Of a stretch of 13,317 nt of DNA, positions 7,486 to 12,855 are shown in pieces. This DNA is from an uncultured Clostridia bacterium (lineage in GTDB: Bacteria > Bacillota > Clostridia > TANB77 > CAG-508), in NCBI GenBank assembly GCA_934131055.1, contig CAKOZB010000034.1, forward strand, positions 1-13,317, given 5' to 3'. The position numbers and the translations under genes are program-made. The notes beneath the pieces are model-generated. The model did no database searches and was not told the origin of the DNA. It saw only the letters and a program-made list of their open reading frames with translations. Every line of letters starts with the position of its first letter. The stretch's first letter is position 1.

Positions 7486-8169
7486 TTACTTTACTAATTT
7501 TCTTCTTTTGATAACAACCATTGTTAATGCAACAAACATGGCTGTTATTGAAATTAAACTAATTGTTTCTGTTATTGGGAACACTCCTGTTGCAAAAGGA
7601 TAGAATTTTTCTATTAATGATATTGCTGTTAATTTAGTTGAAATACTTGGTGCAAGCCATGCAAGTACAAATATTGCTATTGTTGAAACAGCTGCTATTA
7701 TTTGGTTTTCTGTCAAACTAGAAATAAACATTCCTAAGCTTATGTATGCCATTGATGTTATTAAAAATCCAAACATTGTAACAAGTACTGTTGGAATATC
7801 TGGTGTTTTAAAATAGCATATAATTCCAAAATAAATTAATGTAAATAATTCTGTAATTGCAATTACAACAAGAGCTGCTAAAAATTTACCAAGCACAATT
7901 GCCACTGCACTTCTTGGTGCTGTCATTAATATTTGCTCTGTTCCATTTTTTCTTTCCTCTGAGAAGGTTCTCATTGTAAGAAGTGGTATTAAGAATATTA
8001 CAATATACATTACTGAATAGAAAAATACATATTGATATGTTACAGCACCTTGGCTTATTGTTGTTATGTAAAATATGAAGCTGAATATTGCTAAAAATAA
8101 TCCTATAAACACATATCCAATTGGTGAATAGAAATAGCTCTTAAGCTCCTTTTTCATTACTGCCCACAT
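7486..8169 (-). CDS. ABC-2 type permease, GldF-like
   Basis: A 227-residue permease with six hydrophobic segments (about 17-37, 52-71, 90-122, 131-153, 162-178 and 199-222). The cytoplasmic EERKNGTEQILMTAP element (residues 71-85) is the conserved coupling region of ABC-2 exporters of the GldF/NatB group. The start ATG overlaps the ATPase stop codon by one base (TAATG), with GGAGGAG inside the end of the ATPase gene, so the two are probably translated in a coupled manner at matched levels. The transported substrate cannot be inferred. Confidence 0.92.
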   Translation of the reverse strand: MWAVMKKELKSYFYSPIGYVFIGLFLAIFSFIFYITTISQGAVTYQYVFFYSVMYIVIFLIPLLTMRTFSEERKNGTEQILMTAPRSAVAIVLGKFLAALVVIAITELFTLIYFGIICYFKTPDIPTVLVTMFGFLITSMAYISLGMFISSLTENQIIAAVSTIAIFVLAWLAPSISTKLTAISLIEKFYPFATGVFPITETISLISITAMFVALTMVVIKRRKLVK

Positions 8170-9371
8170 TATTTTTCTCCTCCTTTTTTAGTTTCTTTTG
8201 TCTTTTCTTTTTTATTCTCTGCTTTTGGTTGTTTTTTTATTTTAGATTGCTCTTTTTCTTGTTTATTATCTACTTTTTCAGCTTTTGCTTTATTCTTTTC
8301 TTCTTTTTTTGCTTGTTTCTTAGCTTTTTTATTTTCTGCCTTTTCTTCTTTTTGGGCCTTTTTACTCTCTTCTTTTAGCTCTCTTTCATGCTCTTTTGCT
8401 TTTTCGGCAGCTTCTGCTTCAGCCTTTCTTTTCTTTGTATTTTCATCTATTATTGTAATAAATGCATCTTCCAAAGATTTTTCAGCAGATTTTAATTCGA
8501 ATATTGTTATATCCTTCTTTGGTAAAACATCAAACAATTTCTTGCGTAAATCAAACTCTGTGCTAGATTTAAGCATATATTGTTTTGTTCCATCATCATT
8601 ATCTTTAACACATTTACACTCTGTAATCTCTGGTATATCATTTTGAAGAGTCTTCATGTTATTTTTCTTATCTTCAACAGTAAGCATAATAACATTTTGT
8701 TTCTCTGTCTCTTTTTCAAGATTTGCTGGTGTATCAACTGCTACTATTTTTCCTTTATTAATTATAATTACTTTTTCGCAAATTTGACTTACCTCTGATA
8801 GAATATGTGAGCTTAATATTACCGTATGTTTCTTACCTAATCTTTTAATTAATTGTCTTATTTCTGTAATTTGCTTTGGATCTAGCCCTACTGTTGGTTC
8901 ATCTAAAATTACTATTTTAGGGTCTCCAACTAGTGCTCCCGCAAGACTTACTCTTTGTTTGTATCCTCTAGATAAATTCTTAATAAGTCTATTTGCTACA
9001 TCCTCTATTCCTGTTTCTCTTAGAACATTTGTAACACGTTCCTTTTTTTCTTTGTGTGGAACTCTTTTTAATTCTGCCATATATGTAACAAATTCTTTTA
9101 CAGTTAAATCTGTATACAATGGTACTCCCTCTGGCATATAACCAATTTGTTGTTTTGCTTTTATAGGTTGCTTAGATGCATCAAAACCATTTACAATAAT
9201 AGTTCCATCTGTTGGCTCTATAAAACCAGTAATCATGTTCATAGTTGTACTTTTGCCAGCACCGTTAGGCCCTAGAAAGCCAACTACTTCTCCATCGTTA
9301 ACAGTAAAACTAATGTTATCTACTGCAACAAAGTTTCCATACTTTTTTGTGACATTCTTAACTTCTATCAC
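8169..9371 (-). CDS. ABC transporter ATPase, GldA-like, with long Lys/Glu-rich C-terminal tail
   Basis: Energises the adjacent ABC-2 permease. From the GTG start it is 400 residues: Walker A GPNGAGKST (34-42), Q-loop region QQIGYMPEG, signature LSRGYKQR (a variant usual in GldA/NatA-type ATPases), Walker B ILDEPT followed by GLDP, and H-loop SSHILSEV. A regulatory C-terminal domain runs to about residue 310. It is followed by about 85 residues made almost only of Lys, Glu, Ala, Asn and Gln, which ABC-2 ATPases usually lack; they should form a disordered or helical charged extension in the cytoplasm. I chose GTG 9371 because GGAGG lies 8 nt upstream; an in-frame TTG at 9386 overlaps that site. 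First gene of the operon, with its own promoter. Confidence 0.93.
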   Translation of the reverse strand: MIEVKNVTKKYGNFVAVDNISFTVNDGEVVGFLGPNGAGKSTTMNMITGFIEPTDGTIIVNGFDASKQPIKAKQQIGYMPEGVPLYTDLTVKEFVTYMAELKRVPHKEKKERVTNVLRETGIEDVANRLIKNLSRGYKQRVSLAGALVGDPKIVILDEPTVGLDPKQITEIRQLIKRLGKKHTVILSSHILSEVSQICEKVIIINKGKIVAVDTPANLEKETEKQNVIMLTVEDKKNNMKTLQNDIPEITECKCVKDNDDGTKQYMLKSSTEFDLRKKLFDVLPKKDITIFELKSAEKSLEDAFITIIDENTKKRKAEAEAAEKAKEHERELKEESKKAQKEEKAENKKAKKQAKKEEKNKAKAEKVDNKQEKEQSKIKKQPKAENKKEKTKETKKGGEK

Positions 9372-9379
9372 GTCGTTTT

Positions 9380-9384
9380 CCTCC
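9380..9384 (-). promoter_or_regulatory. Ribosome binding site that fixes the GTG start of the Gld ATPase
   Basis: GGAGG on the minus strand, 8 nt before GTG 9371. It lies within the codons that a TTG start at 9386 would need, which argues for the shorter protein beginning MIEVKNVTKKYG. Confidence 0.72.
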
Positions 9385-9416
9385 AATCTATTATTTCCCT
9401 AAGTTTTTACCACTTT

Positions 9417-9445
9417 ATATTATCACTAGAAACTTATTCATGCAA
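9417..9445 (-). promoter_or_regulatory. Sigma-A promoter of the Gld-type operon
   Basis: Minus strand -35 TTGCAT (9440-9445), 17-bp spacer, -10 TAATAT (9417-9422), some 45 bp before the GTG start. Confidence 0.65.
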
Positions 9446-9457
9446 CTATTTTTGTGC

Positions 9458-9477
9458 AATTCACATAGAATTCACAT
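9458..9477 (-). repeat. Tandem 9-bp repeat upstream of the gld promoter
   Basis: Two copies of ATGTGAATT (minus strand), at 9469-9477 and 9458-9466, are spaced 11 bp apart, about one helical turn. The nearer copy ends 12 bp before the -35 box, the position expected of an activator site. Confidence 0.45.
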
Positions 9478-9518
9478 TTTCTTTGGTTTTTGTTATAAAA
9501 ATAACTATATGTATTGTA

Positions 9519-9547
9519 TTTACATAAAAAATTTGGTATTATATTAT
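9519..9547 (+). promoter_or_regulatory. Sigma-A promoter of yhbY
   Basis: -35 TTTACA (9519-9524), 17-bp spacer, -10 TATTAT (9542-9547), giving a leader of about 65 nt. It is divergent from the gld promoter. Confidence 0.7.
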
Positions 9548-9618
9548 ATGTTAAATTATGAATTTAAAAATAATACTTTTATAAATATACGTTTTATTGG
9601 AACGGGAAAGGATTGATT

Positions 9619-9909
9619 ATGAATAGTAAACAACGTGCATATTTAAGAGGCCTTGCAAACACTATGCCAGCAATTTTTCAGGTTGGCAAAAATGGAATTT
9701 CTGAAAATTTTATTAAACAAATAGACGATGCTTTAGAGGCTAGAGAATTAATAAAATTAAATGTTTTAGCAACTTCACCAGAAGACATTTCTGAAGTTGC
9801 AGAAGAAATTGCAAATTCAACAAACTCTGAATTAATACAAACAATGGGAAATAAAATTACTCTGTTTAGAGCTAGAAAGAAAAATTCAAAAATTAATTTA
9901 CCTAAATAA
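9619..9909 (+). CDS. yhbY: YhbY-family (CRM domain) RNA-binding protein
   Basis: A 96-residue single CRM-domain protein, the usual size for bacterial YhbY, which associates with pre-50S ribosomes. It opens with MNSKQRAYLRGLANTM, has the RNA-contacting loop VGKNGIS containing the conserved GxxG (residues 23-26), and ends its domain with GNKITLFR. I start it at ATG 9619, with AAAGGA 6 nt upstream; a TTG at 9613 in frame lies too close to that site. It is a single-gene transcription unit here, with its own promoter and a downstream hairpin. Confidence 0.96.
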   Translation: MNSKQRAYLRGLANTMPAIFQVGKNGISENFIKQIDDALEARELIKLNVLATSPEDISEVAEEIANSTNSELIQTMGNKITLFRARKKNSKINLPK

Positions 9910-9933
9910 AAATTAAATTTATTATTTTTATAA

Positions 9934-9983
9934 AAAAAGTTATAAATAAAGAATTAATATATTATCTTTATTTATAACTTTTT
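9934..9983. terminator. Bidirectional hairpin between yhbY and the CmpB-type gene
   Basis: A perfect 19-bp stem, AAAAAGTTATAAATAAAGA (9934-9952) and its complement (9965-9983), with a 12-nt AT loop. It is AT-rich and therefore a weaker stem, but has T tracts on both strands. Confidence 0.72.
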
Positions 9984-9999
9984 ATTCATTAATTATTTT

Positions 10000-10863
10000 T
10001 TACTTAATATCCTTTATCATTATTGTACTTCCATATTCATCATTAACTCTTAATTTTTGAAATATTTTTTCCATTCTTTCATTTGTAAATACTGTATTTT
10101 GGAATATTTCTATGTTAGTATTATTACTAATATAATTTTGACCCGCAAGTGTTTCTTTAGCTCTTGTTGCATATGTTTTTGCAGACCATATTGTAAACAT
10201 AATTATTACTACTATTAACATTGTTAAGATTATGTCTACTGTTGTGCTAGCTTTTCCTTTCATTAAATTAATAATTTTATCTACGAAATCTTTTAAAACT
10301 TCTATTAATATTACAGTAATAATTCCCCATAATATGGCGTATTCTAAGCACACTCTTCCATTTATATTAAACTTAGACCAAGTATAGTTCCATAATCTAG
10401 CTCCAACAATAGTCTCTAATATAAAACTTAAAGCATATTGTATAGCACTCATTAAAATACATCCAATTATAAATAATTTTATTTTTTTACCTTTATCTTT
10501 ATATTGTTGCAAACATAAAATTGTAAGTATAGCTCCTATTCCATAAAATATACAAAATGGACCTGTTGTAACTAAAAAAGGCGTGTCTGTTGTTTTGGCT
10601 TTAATAAAATTAATAACACATTCAAGTATTAATCCTAAAATACTGAAAATTATTAAATACCATAAATATTTATGAAATTTTCTCTCTTTTTTTGGTTGTT
10701 CAATTTGTTCTACTTTAGGTTTTACATTTGTTTTCTTTTTTGATATTTCTTCTGCATTTTTTATTTTGGATTTAGTATTTATTTTTTTTGCTGAGTCTAT
10801 TCTTACATCTTTTGCCTTTGTTTTTTTCGTTGAAACCTCTTCTTTCTGCATTTTCTTTTTCAT
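10000..10863 (-). CDS. Putative ABC-transporter type IV (CmpB-type) membrane protein
   Basis: A 287-residue protein. The first 64 residues are polar and rich in Lys; five hydrophobic segments follow (about 66-87, 100-118, 128-151, 171-193 and 207-227). The stretch WNYTWSKFNINGRVCLEY (158-175) is characteristic of the CmpB/ABC_trans_CmpB family, which is annotated as a putative type IV ABC permease although no ATPase partner is usually encoded beside it, and none is here. Substrate and function are unknown. The AGGAGG ribosome site lies 14 nt from ATG 10863, longer than usual, and no better start exists because a stop codon interrupts. The gene is a single unit, converging on yhbY and diverging from the Fic gene. 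Confidence 0.83.
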   Translation of the reverse strand: MKKKMQKEEVSTKKTKAKDVRIDSAKKINTKSKIKNAEEISKKKTNVKPKVEQIEQPKKERKFHKYLWYLIIFSILGLILECVINFIKAKTTDTPFLVTTGPFCIFYGIGAILTILCLQQYKDKGKKIKLFIIGCILMSAIQYALSFILETIVGARLWNYTWSKFNINGRVCLEYAILWGIITVILIEVLKDFVDKIINLMKGKASTTVDIILTMLIVVIIMFTIWSAKTYATRAKETLAGQNYISNNTNIEIFQNTVFTNERMEKIFQKLRVNDEYGSTIMIKDIK

Positions 10864-10912
10864 TTTAAATTTCTTTTCCTCCTAGCAATTTGATTACTTA
10901 CCTTTTAATTCT

Positions 10913-10926
10913 AAAATTATACTATA
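10913..10926 (-). promoter_or_regulatory. Candidate -10 region of the CmpB-type gene, sharing a 14-bp core with the Fic promoter
   Basis: Minus strand TATAGTATAATTTT includes a consensus TATAAT (10916-10921). No good -35 lies 16-18 bp upstream. The same 14 bases occur in the Fic promoter at 11013-11026 on the plus strand. Confidence 0.4.
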
Positions 10927-10994
10927 ATATTTTACACTAATTATGATAAATTTTCCACATTTTTTTGTTACTTGATAATGTTTTTTATATAATA

Positions 10995-11023
10995 TTGTGT
11001 AAAATAGCTTTCTATAGTATAAT
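10995..11023 (+). promoter_or_regulatory. Sigma-A promoter of the Fic gene
   Basis: -35 TTGTGT (10995-11000), 17-bp spacer, consensus -10 TATAAT (11018-11023). AAGGAG (11037-11042) follows, 8 nt before the ATG at 11051. Confidence 0.75.
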
Positions 11024-11037
11024 TTTTGCTATAGAAA
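11009..11037. promoter_or_regulatory. 9-bp inverted repeat around the Fic -10 box (probable operator)
   Basis: TTTCTATAG (11009-11017) and CTATAGAAA (11029-11037) are exact complements separated by 11 nt that contain the -10 box. Because transcription should start near 11030, this is better read as a DNA site for a dimeric repressor than as an RNA hairpin. The binding protein is unknown. Confidence 0.55.
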
Positions 11038-11050
11038 AGGAGAAATTATA

Positions 11051-11722
11051 ATGCTAAAAGATAAATATTATATGTCTACAGAAGAAAATGTTTTATATGC
11101 AAAAAGAAATATAGTAGATTCAATTTGGAAAAGTGCTAATCTAGAAGGCATTCTCGTCACATTTTCAGAAGCACAAGCAATATACGATGGTGCAAATGTT
11201 GGTCATTTAAGAATAGACGAAATTCAAGCAATAAATAACTTAAAGCATGCATGGCAATTTGTAATTTATAGCATAAATACTCCTATAGATTTGAAATTTA
11301 TACAGAGTATACATGCATTTGTTGGTTCAAACATAGTAGACCAACCTGGAGAACTTAGAAAATATGATGTATCTATGGGTGGTGCAAAATGGAAACCAGA
11401 GTTACCTACTACTGAAAAAATGAATAACTTAATAGAAGAATATAAAAATTCTTTAAGTACAAATGCAACAGATGCAATATTAACTTTCGTGTGCAAACTA
11501 ATGAAAATGCAGGCTTTCAATGATGGAAATAAAAGAGCTTCAATGTTAGTTGCTAATCATGAGTTGATAAAAAATGGAAAAGGAATCCTTTCTATTGCTG
11601 ACGAAGATAAAATTGAATTTGGCACTAGACTAATAAAATATTACGAAAATGAAGAAAAAATAGAAGAATTAAAACAATTGTTGTATGCAAAATGTTTAGA
11701 TGGGGTAAATTCAAATACTTAA
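11051..11722 (+). CDS. Fic-domain protein with N-terminal inhibitory motif and Gln replacing the catalytic His
   Basis: A 223-residue protein of the Fic fold, whose members usually transfer AMP or another phosphate-containing group to target proteins. The N-terminal helix carries SANLEG (28-33), fitting the (S/T)xxxE(G/N) autoinhibitory motif of class II Fic proteins. The flap is at PGELRKYDVSMGGAKWKP (99-116). The active-site loop reads KMQAFNDGNKRAS (152-164): the canonical HxFxDGNxR has Gln154 (codon CAG) where the catalytic His should be, while Phe156, Asp158, Gly159, Asn160 and Arg162 remain. Lys161 resembles the GNKR/ANKR subtype seen in Doc. The enzyme may be inactive, or the family may use another mechanism. 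It is a single-gene unit with no separate antitoxin visible and a dyad in its promoter. Confidence 0.9.
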   Translation: MLKDKYYMSTEENVLYAKRNIVDSIWKSANLEGILVTFSEAQAIYDGANVGHLRIDEIQAINNLKHAWQFVIYSINTPIDLKFIQSIHAFVGSNIVDQPGELRKYDVSMGGAKWKPELPTTEKMNNLIEEYKNSLSTNATDAILTFVCKLMKMQAFNDGNKRASMLVANHELIKNGKGILSIADEDKIEFGTRLIKYYENEEKIEELKQLLYAKCLDGVNSNT

Positions 11723-11729
11723 TTTACCC
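11703..11729 (+). terminator. Weak hairpin overlapping the Fic stop codon
   Basis: GGGTAAATT (11703-11711) and AATTTACCC (11721-11729) pair perfectly around a 9-nt loop. The T run begins only about 12 nt later, so termination may be incomplete. The stop codon straddles the loop and second arm. Confidence 0.4.
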
Positions 11730-11798
11730 TATAAATAATATTTTTCTTTACAAATCCATTAAAAAATCATACATTTTTCAGATATTTTCAAAATTTGG

Positions 11799-11827
11799 TT
11801 GACAAATGGCATTTTTATCATTATAAT
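11799..11827 (+). promoter_or_regulatory. Consensus sigma-A promoter of tRNA-Arg
   Basis: Perfect -35 TTGACA (11799-11804), 17-bp spacer and perfect -10 TATAAT (11822-11827). The expected start falls about 6-7 nt before the mature tRNA, as suits a strong stable-RNA promoter. Confidence 0.92.
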
Positions 11828-11840
11828 TATTATTGCACTT

Positions 11841-11917
11841 GGGTCAATAGCTCAGTTGGATAGAGCATTTGCCTTCTAAGCAAAGGGTCGGGGGTTCGAA
11901 TCCCTCTTGTCCCACCA
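11841..11917 (+). tRNA. tRNA-Arg (anticodon UCU)
   Basis: A complete cloverleaf of 77 nt including encoded CCA: acceptor GGGTCAA/TTGTCCC, D arm GCTC/GAGC with GG in the loop, anticodon stem TTTGC/GCAAA with loop CTTCTAA (anticodon TCT at 11875-11877), variable loop GGGTC, T arm GGGGG-TTCGAAT-CCCTC, discriminator A. It reads AGA and AGG, the dominant arginine codons of this AT-rich window. Acceptor pair 4:69 is a T-T mismatch, which is unusual but does not break the fold. It has its own promoter and terminator. Confidence 0.96.
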
Positions 11918-11923
11918 AAACTG

Positions 11924-11952
11924 GCAATATCTTTTAAAGATATTGCTTTTTT
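11924..11952 (+). terminator. Rho-independent terminator of tRNA-Arg
   Basis: GCAATATC (11924-11931) pairs with GATATTGC (11939-11946), optionally extended by TTT/AAA, followed by six T residues. Confidence 0.9.
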
Positions 11953-11998
11953 GTTTATATTTCATAATATTAAAGTTTATAATATATGGAGAAAAATA

Positions 11999-12643
11999 AT
12001 GGAAAATAAGAAAAGTCTAAAAAATATATTAGAATGGATTAATTGTATAATAATTGCAATAATTTTAGCACTTTTATTTAGGTACTATATAGGTACACCA
12101 ACCGTAGTAAAAAAATCATCAATGTATCCTACATTAGCAGAAAATCAAAGGCTATTATTAAACAGATGGGTAAGAACAGCAAAGAAATTACCAAACAGAG
12201 GTGATATTATAACTTTTGAAAAGCCTAGTAAAATAAGCTATACTAATGATGAATTAGATGAGTTAAACCCAATAGCCAAATATGAATATGATTCCAAAAA
12301 TCTAATAGAAAAGTTTTCATATTACGTTTTAGATATAAACAAAGAAAGTTATATAAAGAGAATAATTGCATTACCCGGCGAACATGTTGTGATTAAAGAT
12401 GGTAAAGTATATATAAATAACGAAGAATTAAAGGAAAATTATTTGCAAGATGGTGTCCAAACAGAACTTAAGCACGGAATTGGATTTGACGATTTTATTG
12501 TTCCAGAAAACTGTATATTTGCTATGGGTGATAATAGAGCCGGAAGTATGGATTGCAGAGATTTTGGTTGCATTCCATTAGAAAAAATTGAAGGTACCGT
12601 GTGGATTCGAATATTTCCCTTCAACAAATTCGGAAAGATTTAA
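11999..12643 (+). CDS. lepB: Signal peptidase I
   Basis: Cleaves signal peptides from exported preproteins at the outer face of the membrane. The 214-residue protein has one N-terminal membrane helix (about 11-31) and the family boxes in order: KSSMYPTL with catalytic Ser41, RGDIITF (68-74), YIKRIIALPGE with catalytic Lys120, and MGDNRAGSMDCRDFG (176-190). Cys186 stands where the usual box has Ser (SxDSR). Between RGDIITF and the Lys box lies an acidic, polar insertion of roughly 40 residues, longer than in compact Bacillus SipS-type enzymes. The start is ATG 11999, with GGAG 7 nt upstream; the frame upstream of it runs into the tRNA terminator. No separate promoter is clear, so it may depend partly on read-through from the tRNA. 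Confidence 0.95.
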   Translation: MENKKSLKNILEWINCIIIAIILALLFRYYIGTPTVVKKSSMYPTLAENQRLLLNRWVRTAKKLPNRGDIITFEKPSKISYTNDELDELNPIAKYEYDSKNLIEKFSYYVLDINKESYIKRIIALPGEHVVIKDGKVYINNEELKENYLQDGVQTELKHGIGFDDFIVPENCIFAMGDNRAGSMDCRDFGCIPLEKIEGTVWIRIFPFNKFGKI

Positions 12644-12658
12644 AGAAATAAATAATGA

Positions 12659-12699
12659 AAAAGAATTAGGATAGCTTACTAAGTTATCTTAATTCTTTT
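12659..12699. terminator. Bidirectional terminator after signal peptidase and the small membrane ORF
   Basis: The arms at 12659-12678 and 12680-12699 are complementary over about 20 positions with a few G-T pairs, with A-rich and T-rich outer ends on both strands. The minus-strand small ORF stops inside this hairpin. Confidence 0.8.
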
Positions 12700-12810
12700 A
12701 TCATTAGTGTATTGTTTATGTAGAATACTGTTATATAAATATAATAGTAAAACAGTAATTGACATTATAATAATACTTATTACTATAAATACTAACCTTT
12801 TCTTATTCAT
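12679..12810 (-). CDS. Small single-pass membrane protein (43 aa), unrecognised
   Basis: ATG at 12808-12810 opens 43 codons ending in TAG at 12679-12681. The product begins MNKKRLVFIVISIIIMSI, continues hydrophobic to about residue 26, then turns polar and basic (HKQYTNDKRIKIT). The Lys/Arg cluster before the hydrophobic stretch predicts a single membrane helix, either an anchor or an uncleaved signal. AGGA lies 7 nt before the ATG, and a stop codon in frame just upstream fixes the start. It follows the Big_14-like gene by 45 nt on the same strand, so the two are probably co-transcribed and end at the shared terminator. I do not recognise a family; translation is likely but unproven. Confidence 0.55.
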   Translation of the reverse strand: MNKKRLVFIVISIIIMSITVLLLYLYNSILHKQYTNDKRIKIT

Positions 12811-12855
12811 TATTTATTCCTACCACCTACTACTCAGCTTATAATTTCTCGCTAA

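Noticed and set aside
5973..9371. Evidence of gliding motility from the Gld-type genes
   Set aside because: GldA/F/G-like ABC modules are widespread in non-gliding bacteria, and no other gliding or type IX secretion genes are present.
9485..9506. Small hairpin GTTAT/ATAAC as a riboswitch or attenuator for yhbY
   Set aside because: It lies upstream of the yhbY -35 box, so it is not in the transcript, and the stem is only five AT-rich pairs.
11051..11722. Fic/antitoxin toxin-antitoxin pair
   Set aside because: No small partner ORF lies immediately upstream or downstream; the inhibitory SxxxEG motif is within the same protein, which fits class II autoinhibition.
11841..11917. tRNA-Arg as an integration site for a mobile element
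   Set aside because: I found no integrase gene and no second copy of the tRNA 3' end in the window; the downstream gene is a housekeeping signal peptidase.
11978..11984. TATAAT as a promoter for the signal peptidase gene
   Set aside because: No -35 lies at 16-18 bp, and a start point from this hexamer would fall on the ribosome binding site.
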